A stretch of 64,000 nt of DNA from Bacteroidota bacterium (GTDB lineage Bacteria; Bacteroidota; Bacteroidia; B-17B0; Aurantibacillaceae), in assembly GCA_016711805.1 (NCBI GenBank), contig JADJSH010000010.1, forward strand, positions 101,132-165,131, in the 5' to 3' direction. Under the pieces are notes generated by a model. It had not been told where the DNA came from. It made no database searches and saw only the letters and a list, made by a program, of their open reading frames with translations. Position numbers and translations under genes: made by a program. Within the stretch, counting starts at the first letter, position 1; every line of letters begins with the position of its first letter. This document shows, in pieces, positions 16,933-25,884 of this stretch.

Positions 16933-18501
16933 ATGAAAAAACTACTTTTACTTTTATCACTTTTTACTATAGGTTTTGTACATTCTCAAAACATTAATTT
17001 ATCAAATTTAACTGTATTTGAAGGTGAGCCATATATCGCCATCAACCCCACAAATAATCAAAACATAGTTGTAGCATGGATGGGTTATGTTTTTGGAAGT
17101 GGAACAGCCTTAACCATAAAAACTAAAAAATCAATTGACGGTGGGCAAACATGGTCAACTGCAGTTAACTTACCTCACATGTCACCAAATTTTAAGTCAG
17201 CAGATGTATCTATAGCTTTTGATGGAACAGGTAAATTATTTTTAACTTATATTGATTATAGAGAATCACCAGACTCAGGTGGAGTATATTTAACAAAATC
17301 ATTAAATGGTGGAACCACGTGGAGCACTCCGGTTAAAGTAATCGACGCTTTAACTGATGGAACAAAAAGACCAATCGATAGACCTTGGTTATCTGTTAGT
17401 AATTCGGGCAATAATATTTATGTTACAACAAAACCAGCGCCTTGGATTTTACCACCAAATCGTCCGTATTTTATAAGTTCATCAAATGGAGGAACAAGCT
17501 TTAACAATTGGCGTTATTTAGATACTACGAATTTCTTAGTAGGAAATGTCATTGCTGCACCGATGGCGGTTCCTGCCGTTACAGGTAATACAGTCATTGC
17601 AATATATCCTAGTTATCTGCCGTCGCAAAGTGTATTTGCAAAATATATTCTTGCTAAATCAACCAATGGTGGAGGAACTTTTAATTATAGTACCGTTTTT
17701 AATTCCTCATTTAACACAGCCGCAGCAAATGATTCTGCTAAATTAAGCTATCGTTTGATTATTAATCCAACAAATAGCAATCATTATGTATTTGTATGTA
17801 TTGGAAGTTTGAGTGGTGTTGACTATGATATTTATATGACTGAAACTCTAAACGGTGGCTCAAGTTGGTCGGCATTGACTCGTATTAATGATGATGCCAT
17901 TAATAATGGAAAAATGCAAGATTTACTTTAAGCCGATTTTGATAACAATGGTGATTTAGCAATTACCTGGAGAGACAGAAGAAATGGATCAAGATCAGGA
18001 TATGCAAGAGCATCTGAAATATACGCTGCATTTAGACCTTCTGGATCATCCACTTTTAATCCAAATTTTAAAATTAGTAATACACTTGAAACTTATGGTA
18101 ATATATTATCGGAAAATGGAAATGACGTTATGAGCATGGTAATAAAAAACGATACATTACATACTGTTTGGGGAAGTACAAGAGATGGTTCATTAGGCAT
18201 TTGGTATTCGCGAACAAAAGCTTCTATAGGTGGGACAACCGACATCAAACTTTTAAATAGTGAATCATTAATTATTAATACAATTCCAAATCCCACAACG
18301 GATCATATCATGGTTTCCGTAAACAATAAAACAAAAATTGATTTGTTGGAAATTTATTCTGTTTCTGGAAAATTAATACATTCTCAAAAAAATAACGATT
18401 TTGAAATAAAATTAGATTTAAAACATTTTGCAGATGGCATTTATCAGCTAAAAATACAGCAAGGAAATTTAGTGTCTTACAAAAAAATAATTAAACAATA
18501 A
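16933..18501 (+). pseudogene. Secreted exo-alpha-sialidase-like (BNR repeat) protein with type IX sorting domain, in-frame stop
   Basis: The frame runs 522 codons from a signal peptide (MKKLLLLLSLFTIGFVHSQ) to a C-terminal type IX sorting domain (IPNPTTDHIMVSV ... GIYQLKI ... KKIIKQ). Between them are sialidase-type Asp-box repeats: SIDGGQTWS, SLNGGTTWS, SSNGGTSF, STNGGGTF and TLNGGSSWS. A single TAA at 17929-17931 interrupts the frame without shifting it; the flanking sequence (KMQDLL, then ADFDNNGDLAITWRD) is continuous, so a CAA-to-TAA change is the simplest cause. The protein should be a beta-propeller exported by the type IX system. Enzyme activity is unproven: Asp-boxes are structural. 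Confidence 0.8.
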
Positions 18502-18530
18502 TTTATATTTCTTCTCAAAGATTGAATAAA

Positions 18531-19031
18531 TTAATGCGGTAATTTATCTTGAAAGTAGCCATACACCCAAGTGCCAGCAACAGCACTTAAAAAGGTAACT
18601 ATAATAACCGTAAAACCACTTCCTATTTGAGCGAATAATGGTCCAGGGCATGCTCCAGTAATAGCCCAACCTAAACCAAAAATTAAACCACCAATAATAA
18701 CTCCTTTGTTATTAGTTTTTGGAGTCAAAATCACTTGCTCTCCGTCTAAGGTTTTAATATTATACTTTTTAATAATGAAAACCGAAATCATCCCAACAAT
18801 AACTGCAGTTCCAATAACGCCGTACATGTGAAAAGATTCAAATCGAAACATTTCTTGAATACGAAACCAACTAACAATTTCTGCTTTAACAAATACAATT
18901 CCAAACAACATTCCTATAAAGGCATACACTAAGTTTGCTGTCCAAGGTTTTTTAATGTCTGAATTATTGATGCAAGTAGCCTTTAATTCAAACTCATCAT
19001 TTTCTACATTTTTTAAATTTTGTGTTGTCAT
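18531..19031 (-). CDS. YeeE/YedE-type (DUF6691) membrane protein, sulfur-compound importer subunit
   Basis: A 166-residue integral membrane protein with four hydrophobic helices and the signature GWAITGACPGPLFAQIG, whose cysteine lies in a membrane helix as in YeeE/YedE thiosulfate transporters. In this two-gene form the protein pairs with a second YeeE half, here the next gene upstream on the same strand. Uptake of thiosulfate or related sulfur species is inferred from the family. The first 35 residues are a soluble extension. Confidence 0.85.
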   Translation of the reverse strand: MTTQNLKNVENDEFELKATCINNSDIKKPWTANLVYAFIGMLFGIVFVKAEIVSWFRIQEMFRFESFHMYGVIGTAVIVGMISVFIIKKYNIKTLDGEQVILTPKTNNKGVIIGGLIFGLGWAITGACPGPLFAQIGSGFTVIIVTFLSAVAGTWVYGYFQDKLPH

Positions 19032-19049
19032 GATTTACTGATTAAAGAT

Positions 19050-19604
19050 TTAATAAAAAGGTAAGATTAACCACGTCATAATAAAGCCACCAATCATAAA
19101 ACAACAGGTTGCAATTAAAGAAGGTAACTGTAAATTGGACAAACCCATGATGGCATGGCCGCTTGTGCAACCGCCGGCATAACGTGTTCCAAAGCCTACT
19201 AAAAAACCACCTCCTACCATAAATATAAAACCACGCAAGGTCAATAAACTGCTCCAACTAAAAATATCGGTTGGTAATAAATGTTCGAAATCTTTTACAT
19301 TATTAGCAGATAACGCTTCCTTTGTACTTTCGGCAATAACAATAGGATTTGGATTGGTTAAAACAAAAGAGGCTATCATACCACCAATAGCAACGCCTCC
19401 TACAAAAAATAAATTCCACGATTCTTTTCTCCAATCGTATTGAAAAAATTTAATATTTGCCGGTATGCAAGCTGCACAAATGTGACGTAAGGAAGATGAA
19501 ATCCCAAAGGATTTGTTTCCAATTAATAATAGCGAAGGAACCGTTAATCCAATAAGGACACCTGCAACGTACCAAGGCCAAGGTTGTTTTAATAATTCTA
19601 ACAT
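19050..19604 (-). CDS. YeeE/YedE family membrane protein, sulfur-compound importer subunit
   Basis: A 184-residue membrane protein with several hydrophobic helices and the paired cysteine motif YAGGCTSGHAIMG characteristic of the YeeE/YedE family. The downstream gene, 18 bases away on the same strand, encodes the matching second half with ACPGP. Together they should form the two pseudo-symmetric halves of a thiosulfate-type channel in the inner membrane. A sulfur role is inferred from family knowledge; no sulfur metabolism gene is adjacent. Confidence 0.85.
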   Translation of the reverse strand: MLELLKQPWPWYVAGVLIGLTVPSLLLIGNKSFGISSSLRHICAACIPANIKFFQYDWRKESWNLFFVGGVAIGGMIASFVLTNPNPIVIAESTKEALSANNVKDFEHLLPTDIFSWSSLLTLRGFIFMVGGGFLVGFGTRYAGGCTSGHAIMGLSNLQLPSLIATCCFMIGGFIMTWLILPFY

Positions 19605-19627
19605 AGGTTTTTGTTTTAATTTAAATA

Positions 19628-19674
19628 AACATCCTCCGTCCTGCGGACACCTCCTTCAAAGGAGGAAATGTTTT
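19628..19674. terminator. Hairpin terminator/repeat downstream of dapA
   Basis: Contains CCTCCTT-CA-AAGGAGG (19650-19665), a small GTCC-TGC-GGAC hairpin, and outer pairing of AACATCCTCC with the GGAGG...ATGTT end. This CCTCC-rich form is a recurrent intergenic hairpin in Bacteroidota. It sits between dapA and the YeeE pair. Confidence 0.6.
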
Positions 19675-19681
19675 ACGTTAA

Positions 19682-20560
19682 TTAATAAGCAATTTTCTTC
19701 AACTTAGCTTTCACGGTATCATTAGGTTCTACTAATGGCAAACGAACGGTTGGTTGAGTAATTTTCTTTTTTGCTAATACTACTTTTACCCCGCCAGGAT
19801 TTCCATCAGCAAATAATTGCTCAGTGATCTCCGTTAATTTGTAATGTAATTTTTGTGCATTTTTTAAATCGTGTACTAAGGCAAAACGCACCATATCACT
19901 AAAATCTTTCGGATACGCATTCGCCACAACAGATATAACTCCATCAGCACCACTTGCAATTAACGGTAAGGTTAAGTTATCATCACCACTAATAATTAAG
20001 AAATTATCAGGACGGTATTTAATAATTTTCATGCATTGCTCAATATTTCCACTAGCTTCTTTAATCGCAATGATATTTTTAAATTCATTTGCTAAACGTA
20101 AAGTTGTTTCAGCTGTGATATTGGAAGCTGTACGCCCTGGCACATTATACAATATGATCGGTAACGGACTTGCTTTTGCAATCGCTTTATAATGCTGATA
20201 AATTCCTTCTTGAGACGGTTTATTGTAATAAGGAGATACAGAAAGAATGGCATCAAAACCAGATAAATCATCTTTCTTTAATTGTTCCACTAATTCAGCC
20301 GTATTATTGCCACCAACGCCCAATACTAATGGAACACGTTTCTTAGTTGTCTTTATGATATGAGCAATAACCTGCTGTTTTTCTTCTTTAGATAAAGTAG
20401 CCGTTTCGCCAGTAGTTCCTAAGACTACAATGTACTCTGCTCTACCCTTGATGATATGTTCTACTAATTTTGTTAACGAAGGAAAATCAATTGCTCCCTT
20501 TGTTGTAAATGGTGTAACAATTGCCACACCTGTTCCTGTAAAATTTAATGCTTGTCCCAT
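19682..20560 (-). CDS. dapA: 4-hydroxy-tetrahydrodipicolinate synthase
   Basis: A 292-residue TIM-barrel aldolase. Key residues are present: GTTGE (48-52) that binds pyruvate, SVSPYYNKPSQEG (108-119), Y138 in LYNVPGRT, and Schiff-base lysine K167 in AIKEASG. It condenses pyruvate with aspartate semialdehyde in the lysine and diaminopimelate pathway and is cytoplasmic. It lies 3 bases after the DUF6913 gene on the same strand, so the two are probably one operon, an arrangement seen in other Bacteroidota. Confidence 0.97.
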   Translation of the reverse strand: MGQALNFTGTGVAIVTPFTTKGAIDFPSLTKLVEHIIKGRAEYIVVLGTTGETATLSKEEKQQVIAHIIKTTKKRVPLVLGVGGNNTAELVEQLKKDDLSGFDAILSVSPYYNKPSQEGIYQHYKAIAKASPLPIILYNVPGRTASNITAETTLRLANEFKNIIAIKEASGNIEQCMKIIKYRPDNFLIISGDDNLTLPLIASGADGVISVVANAYPKDFSDMVRFALVHDLKNAQKLHYKLTEITEQLFADGNPGGVKVVLAKKKITQPTVRLPLVEPNDTVKAKLKKIAY

Positions 20561-20563
20561 TTT

Positions 20564-21079
20564 TTATTTGTTTGTTTTAATCATGTGTAAATATACAATT
20601 ACTTGTTCTAAGAATTTAGAGGTATTATTTGTTTTATCACCATCAATGCTAATGTCAAAAATAGGATTATGAAAATGACTTATTTTACATTTAGCTGTTA
20701 CTAATTTACTTAAAGCCATCGTTTTTATTTGTTCAGCATCGCCCAAATTAATCAAAGCATCAATAGGCTTTAAACTTAATGTTTGAATGGCTTGATCTGT
20801 TGGTAATCCAAAAAAATTAAATTGTTTTTTATCTAATATCGTATGCTCAAAATTTGGTTTTGGTGTTTGTTCGGGCTTACCATCAAAAATAACTGCCACA
20901 TGTACTTTGATATTATCTTTTTTACAAGCATTAATAAAATCAACCACATTACTCAATTGGTTATCATACGCAATAATTAATACATTGGATAATTCACTCC
21001 AACTTAAAAATTGTTTATTGCCTTTAGCACTTTCTTTTGAAGAAAGTAAATAGTTTGCTATGTTGTTTAGTAAGGACAT
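20564..21079 (-). CDS. DUF6913 family protein
   Basis: I choose the ATG giving MSLLNNIANYL (start at 21079), because a longer frame to 21103 would begin inside a REP-like palindrome. The protein has about 171 residues with NVLIIAYDNQ, VHVAVIFDGK, FFGLPTDQAIQTL and DALINLGDAEQ strands resembling a small alpha/beta domain. It fits DUF6913, found beside dapA in many Bacteroidota. The function is unknown; close linkage to dapA (3-base gap) suggests a shared operon. Confidence 0.75.
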   Translation of the reverse strand: MSLLNNIANYLLSSKESAKGNKQFLSWSELSNVLIIAYDNQLSNVVDFINACKKDNIKVHVAVIFDGKPEQTPKPNFEHTILDKKQFNFFGLPTDQAIQTLSLKPIDALINLGDAEQIKTMALSKLVTAKCKISHFHNPIFDISIDGDKTNNTSKFLEQVIVYLHMIKTNK

Positions 21080-21097
21080 TTTTTTGTCAAAGTTCAT

Positions 21098-21157
21098 TGT
21101 CACCCTAAGCGGAGTCGAAGTGTTTATGAGTGACTTCGACTCCGCTCAGCCTGACAA
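21098..21157. repeat. REP-like palindrome ('GGAGTCGAAGT' type)
   Basis: TTGTCACCCTAAGCGGAGTC plus GAAGT (21098-21122) pairs with ACTTCGACTCCGCTCAGCCT plus GACAA (21133-21157), matching at 22 of 25 positions around a 10-base loop. This is the widespread Bacteroidota dispersed repeat containing CCTGAGCGGAGTCGAAG. It lies between mazG and the DUF6913 gene and may attenuate or end transcription. Confidence 0.75.
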
Positions 21158-21169
21158 CGTATTTAGTTA

Positions 21170-21970
21170 TTATTCCATTTTTTTAGCTTCGTTCCAAAAC
21201 ACATCCATTTCAGCTAAAGAGCAATCTGCTAATGCTTTGCCCTGTGCTAAAATTTTTTGTTCCATGTAATTAAAACGAGACATAAATTTTTTGTTTGTTT
21301 TTTCTAATGCATCTTCCGAATTGATATTTAAAAAGCGAGCGTAATTAATCAATGCAAATAACACATCTCCTAATTCAGATTCTAATTTATAATGAATTTT
21401 ACTTTTCGATTCTTCATCTTTAGCGGAATTCATAGAAGCCACTTCCACTCGCAACTCAGCTAATTCTTCTTGTACTTTTTCCCATACTTGATTTGGATCT
21501 TCCCAATCAAAACCAATGGCTCTGGCTTTATCTTGTATGCGCAATGCTTTTAATAAGGAGGGCATACTGTTTGGTACACCTGATAAAGCTCCCTTATTTC
21601 CTTCTTTTTGTTTGAGTTTTTCCCAGTTAGTGGTTACTTCTTCTGCATTAGCTACTTTCACATCACCATAAATATGTGGGTGACGAAAAATCATTTTGTC
21701 GCATAAAGAATTAATCACATCTGTGATATTAAAGTCATTGGTTTCGCTTCCTATTTTAGAATAGAAAACCAAATGCAATAAAATATCTCCAATCTCTTTT
21801 TTGATTTCGCTTTTATCACCTTTTAAAATGGCATCACTTAATTCGTAAGTTTCCTCAATGGTTAAATGACGTAAGGTTTCCATGGTTTGTTTTTGATCCC
21901 AAGGGCATTTTGCTCTTAAGTCATCCATGATGTTCAATAAGCGTTCAAAGGCAACTAGTCTTTCGTCCAT
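21170..21970 (-). CDS. mazG: Nucleoside triphosphate pyrophosphohydrolase MazG
   Basis: A 266-residue all-alpha NTP pyrophosphatase with two MazG repeats. The N-terminal repeat has CPWDQKQT, the magnesium-binding EExxE (E39, E40, E43) and the KEIGDILLHLVFY segment; the C-terminal one has ESELGDVLFALINYAR. MazG hydrolyses NTPs to NMPs and pyrophosphate and clears aberrant nucleotides. Length is normal for the two-domain form. The gene follows kynurenine monooxygenase with a 1-base gap, so they are co-transcribed. Confidence 0.95.
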   Translation of the reverse strand: MDERLVAFERLLNIMDDLRAKCPWDQKQTMETLRHLTIEETYELSDAILKGDKSEIKKEIGDILLHLVFYSKIGSETNDFNITDVINSLCDKMIFRHPHIYGDVKVANAEEVTTNWEKLKQKEGNKGALSGVPNSMPSLLKALRIQDKARAIGFDWEDPNQVWEKVQEELAELRVEVASMNSAKDEESKSKIHYKLESELGDVLFALINYARFLNINSEDALEKTNKKFMSRFNYMEQKILAQGKALADCSLAEMDVFWNEAKKME

Positions 21971-21971
21971 C

Positions 21972-23320
21972 TTATAATGAGTTTAAAATTGCGTTCTCCA
22001 CCTCTGCACTATCCCACTTCGCTTCAATATCAGGCATTGCCATAATTTTATCCATGATAGCTTGCTGTTTGTTTCCATTCACTAAAGCTTCGCTGTATCT
22101 AATATGTGGACTATACGTTACCATACTGTATAATGGAATCCATTTTTCAGGATGTTTTGCACTAAAGTGAGCTTCAATCTTCTTTTGTAATAAAAAGGTT
22201 TTATCAGCAGTTTTGTCACGCATTTCTATAAAGTTTGCAATCGCTAAATCAGCAATCGCATCACCATCTGGCTTACGCAATGTTTCGTATTCTTTTAAAC
22301 AAGCGCCGTTTAAGTCGCCATACTTATCCATTAATTCATTTAAAACCACACAGTCTTCAAAACCACAATTCATTCCTTGTCCGTAGAAAGGAACAATAGC
22401 ATGAGCCGCATCACCAATTAGAGCAATTTTTCGTCCCACACCCATGGTTTACATTTTACCGTTACTAAACTTGATGTTGGATTAGTCATCCAATCTTCTA
22501 TTAAAGTAGGCATCAAAGGAACTGCATCAGGAAACTCTTGTTTGAAGAATGCCATCACTTCCTCTTTTGTTTTGATGGTATCAAAGGATACTTTTCCTTC
22601 CATTTGAAAAAACAAGGTACAAGTAAAACTACCATCCATGTTTGGTAAGGCAATCATCATAAAGCTACCACGAGGCCAAATATGAAGACAATTCTTCTCA
22701 ATTAAATGTTCACCGTTTGGTCCAGCAGGAATTACTAATTCTTTATAACCAGCATCAATATAAAATTGTTGGTAATCAAAACGATCCGATTGAAATTGCA
22801 TTTGGGTACGCACAGCACTAAACGCGCCATCAGAACCTAATACGATATCACTTTTTACATCTGTTGTTTTATTTGTTGACGTATTAAAAAACGATAATTC
22901 ATTTGTTTTTCTATCTAACTTATCGCAACGCTCTTCAAAATGTAAAGTTACATTTGGTTGTTGTTCTGCTAAATCCATCAAACGCATATTGATACCGCCA
23001 CGTGATACTGAATAAATAGCTTGATTATCTTTACCGTAGGCTTGATAAGTTGATGAACCATCTTTCATATGAATGGCGCGACCATACATAGGAATCGCTA
23101 TCTTTTTAATTTCATCTGCAATGCCCACACCTTCTAATCCTCTCCAACCTCTATCGCTTAAGGCTAAGTTAATAGAACGACCAGCAATCATATTTGCTTT
23201 ACGCATGTCACCACGACGCTCATAAACATCAACTTTATAGCCACGTTTTGCTAAATAAATTGAAACTAAAGAACCAACTAATCCGGCACCAACAACTGTT
23301 ATATTTTTTTGAGTACTCAT
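21972..23320 (-). pseudogene. kmo: Kynurenine 3-monooxygenase (FAD), one frameshift
   Basis: Two overlapping frames (23320-22418 and 22445-21972) form one FAD-dependent aromatic hydroxylase of about 450 residues. It has the GAGLVGS dinucleotide motif (residues 11-17), RSINLALSDRGW, YSVSRGGINMRLM, the GSDGAFSAVR motif, and GDAAHAIVPFYGQGMNCGFEDC (in pieces GDAAHAIVPF and GQGMNCGFEDC). The enzyme converts kynurenine to 3-hydroxykynurenine with NADPH and O2, towards NAD synthesis or tryptophan breakdown. The break is one missing base in the T run at 22427-22431. Given full conservation it is probably a sequence error. No other kynurenine pathway gene is in the window. Confidence 0.88.
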
Positions 23321-23424
23321 ATATTATTTAAAAATTTAAAGCACTAATTTATCCTTTTCTTTGGTAAAAGAGCTTTAATTTTTCTATACTTTTCAACGGC
23401 TTTCCCACTTATAATATATGTTAT

Positions 23425-23655
23425 TTGGGCGCGTTCCTGCAAAAAGGCAGCAGGAACCGAGCTGTCGCTTCAATCTTTTGAAAGAGACAAGCAAAAGGAT
23501 TTTCGCTTGCATACCTCGCGCGAGTTTCATTTTCAATATTCGGAATTTACACTTCGAACGTAACTTATGCGTGAGGGATTGTAACGAAAATCCTTTTTAT
23601 GAGGTACGAATAAAAAGATTGTAGTGTAAAGCCTGACCCGCAGGGTCACGCCCAA
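23425..23655 (+). repeat. Dispersed ~230-bp imperfect palindrome, copy B
   Basis: Bounded by TTGGGCG and CGCCCAA like copy A, with the same order of blocks: AAAGGCAGCAGGAAC, GAGCTGTCGCTTCAATCTTT, AAAAGGATTTTCGCTTGCAT, the core GCGTGAGGGAT at 23569-23579, AAAATCCTTTTTATGAGGTA and AAAAAGATTGTAG. The centre (about 23525-23565) differs from copy A while the arms agree. A 68-codon frame across it is incidental. Confidence 0.85.
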
Positions 23656-23674
23656 CAACTCAAAATAAAAAAAT

Positions 23675-24282
23675 CTACTTCTTATACTTATCGTGTATCA
23701 TTTGTTTATCAAGCAATTTCTCAATTGCTTGTTCAATGAGTTTTGTTCTAGTTTCTTCTTTTTTGTGGATTCAATCCATTGAACATATTCTTTTCGATGT
23801 GAGAATGCTAAAGAATCAAAATACGCTAAGACTTTTGCTTTTTTAAATGCCTTAACAACATCATCAGGAGTTATTATGGTTTTGTCTTTAGTTTCAATTA
23901 TTTTCAATCCTTTTCTATTATTATCGATAGCTTCAAATAAATATTCTAAAATTACTTTATCGTCAATTTGCTTAACATCCGTAAACTTAATATGGCGATT
24001 ATGCACGTTTCCTGGGTTTTCTAGCAAAATCTTTTTCTTGTCTTTAAGCAAAGAACCTTGAAAAAACACAAAACTCACATGCTTTTTAAAACCCCAGTAA
24101 CCGCAAACCATTCCGTTTAAGTAATAGTTTGGTCCCCATTTCCAGTCTTCAATTAATTCAGGGTCAGCGCTTAAAATAATCTTTCTTAAGCGCTTGCATA
24201 TCACTTGAGCAAAAGGTTCTAATTCTGAAATACCTTTGTCAATTAAAGTTGCTGCATCTGGATTATGTTTCACTTTTGCCAT
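23675..24282 (-). CDS. DUF1801/YdeI-type protein, frameshifted near its C-terminus
   Basis: About 200 residues. The N-terminal part (SELEPFAQVICKRLRKII, PELIEDWKWGPNYY, VCGYWGFKKHVSFVFFQGS) is the DUF1801 fold. The second part (ITPDDVVKAFKKAKVLAYFDSL, then SHRKEYVQWIESTKK) is the YdeI/OmpD-associated helical region. As given, the frame ends at 23698 after an off-frame tail. One missing base in the T run at 23759-23764 restores EETRTKLIEQAIEKLLDK and a stop at 23675. The role is unknown. It is divergent from tilS, with only 20 bases between them. Confidence 0.78.
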
Positions 24283-24290
24283 AATAAATG

Positions 24291-24298
24291 TAAATTTG
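24291..24298 (+). promoter_or_regulatory. -7 promoter box for tilS (leaderless-type spacing)
   Basis: TAAATTTG matches TAnnTTTG and ends 4 bases before the tilS GTG at 24303, so the transcript would begin essentially at the start codon. Confidence 0.45.
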
Positions 24299-24302
24299 AA
24301 AT

Positions 24303-25631
24303 GTGCTTAAACGATTTGAAGTAAATATCAATAAAAATACGCTTTTAAACAAAACGGATAAACTATTGCTAGCTTTTAGTGGCGGTGTAGATTCAGTAGT
24401 GCTAGCAGATTTATTGCATAAAGCAGGCTATAACATTGAATTAGCGCATTGCAATTTTCAGTTAAGAGGTCAGGAAGCAAAAGATGATACGGCATTTTGC
24501 GAGAACTTTGCCAAGTCTATTAACACGAAATTTCATGTGATTTACTTTGACACAAAGGCCTATGCTGCAGAACATAAATTATCTATTCAAATGGCCGCTC
24601 GCGAATTGCGATACAATTGGTTCAAATCATTAAAAGCCGAGCATAGATTTAATTATATTTTAACAGCACATCATGCTAATGATAATGTGGAAACGGTGTT
24701 TGTTAATTTAATAAGAGGCACTGGCATTAAAGGATTGCAGGGCATTCCAGAAAAGCAACATGATATTGTGAGGCCACTCTTATTTGCTACTAAAGATGAG
24801 ATTAAAGATTACGCAATAAAAAATAAATTAGTATTCAGAGAAGATAGTAGTAACCAAGAAATAAAATACAAGCGTAATTTTATTCGTCATCAAATAATTC
24901 CTGAATTAAAAAAACTGAATCCAGCTTTAGAAGAAACATTCGCAACTTCAATTCAATTCTTCAAACAATCTGCTGATATTGTTGCTGAATTTGCACATCA
25001 AAAATTTAAAATCATTTGTAAAGAAGATAACAATCAGCTCTTTATTGATATAAATTTATTGTTGCAAGAAGCACAAAAAGAAACGTTATTATTTGAATGG
25101 CTATACCTCAAAAACTTTAAAACAAGCCAAATACAGCAATTAACAGAGGTTTTAATAACTAACAAACAAATGACAGGAAAACAATTCTCTTCTTCCACAC
25201 ATCAATTAGTAGTGGATAGAAAGTATATTATTGTTCAGACAATAGAAAAAGAACCATCTGAAAAAGTATTCGTTATTAAATCCATTTCTGATACGGCTCA
25301 TTTACCAATTAAATTAAATTTTGAAGAAACTTCTCACAGAGAATTTTCTAAAGATAAAAATGAAATTACGATTGCCTTCTCAGATAATTTATTCCCATTA
25401 ACGCTCCGAAAGTGGAAACAAGGCGACAAGTTTAAACCCTTGGGATTAAATGGTTTTAAGAAGCTGAGCGATTTTTTTAAAGATCAAAAACTATCTTTAT
25501 TTGAAAAGGAAGCTACTTGGATTTTGGAAAGTAAAGAGCATATTGTTTGGGTTGTTGGCTACCGCATGGATGATAGATGTAAGTTAACTGATGAAACTGA
25601 AAAAGTAATTAAAATAAAAATTAGTATTTAA
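24303..25631 (+). CDS. tilS: tRNA(Ile)-lysidine synthetase TilS
   Basis: A 442-residue PP-loop ATPase starting at GTG. It has SGGVDS (26-31), the HCNFQLRG segment, LTAHHANDNVET and REDSSNQEIKYKRNFIRH, all diagnostic of TilS. The C-terminal part has the TilS substrate-binding region (LRKWKQGDKFKPLGLNGFKK, in pieces WKQGDKFKPLG and GFKKLSDFF). The enzyme attaches lysine to C34 of tRNA-Ile(CAU), letting it read AUA, and is essential. The frame has no better ATG; the ATG at 24301 is out of frame. Confidence 0.96.
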   Translation: MLKRFEVNINKNTLLNKTDKLLLAFSGGVDSVVLADLLHKAGYNIELAHCNFQLRGQEAKDDTAFCENFAKSINTKFHVIYFDTKAYAAEHKLSIQMAARELRYNWFKSLKAEHRFNYILTAHHANDNVETVFVNLIRGTGIKGLQGIPEKQHDIVRPLLFATKDEIKDYAIKNKLVFREDSSNQEIKYKRNFIRHQIIPELKKLNPALEETFATSIQFFKQSADIVAEFAHQKFKIICKEDNNQLFIDINLLLQEAQKETLLFEWLYLKNFKTSQIQQLTEVLITNKQMTGKQFSSSTHQLVVDRKYIIVQTIEKEPSEKVFVIKSISDTAHLPIKLNFEETSHREFSKDKNEITIAFSDNLFPLTLRKWKQGDKFKPLGLNGFKKLSDFFKDQKLSLFEKEATWILESKEHIVWVVGYRMDDRCKLTDETEKVIKIKISI

Positions 25632-25632
25632 A

Positions 25633-25869
25633 TTTTTCAGGGCGTTACCCTCCTAACGTCGGGTCAGGCTTTTCGTTACAATCTTTTTATTCATGCCTCA
25701 TAAAAAGGATTTCCACTTCAATCCTTAACGCGTGAATTAAATGCCATCATAAATTCCAAATTGATAGATTGAATCTATGCGTGAGGGATGCAAACGGAAA
25801 TCCTTTTTTGCTTCGCAAAAAAGATTGAAGCGGCAGCCCGGTTTGGCTCCCGCCAAACACGCCAAAAAA
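25633..25869. repeat. Dispersed ~230-bp imperfect palindrome, copy C (two similar arms)
   Basis: Bounded by GGCGT (25641) and ACGCC (25863) inside T and A runs. The left arm is the reverse complement of the right arm of copy A (GGATTGAAGTGGAAATCC, TTTTTATGAGG, AAAGATTGTAACGAAAAGCC), and the right arm (core GCGTGAGGGAT at 25779-25789, AACGGAAATCCTTTTTTG, AAAAAAGATTGAAGCGGCAG) is the same block in forward direction. The unit is thus nearly symmetric and can fold end to end. It separates the convergent tilS and cytochrome c peroxidase genes. Confidence 0.85.
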
Positions 25870-25884
25870 ATAATTAGCAAAAGT

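Noticed and set aside
23418..23624. 68-codon ORF
   Set aside because: It lies wholly in palindromic element copy B and its sequence is not protein-like. Treated as incidental.
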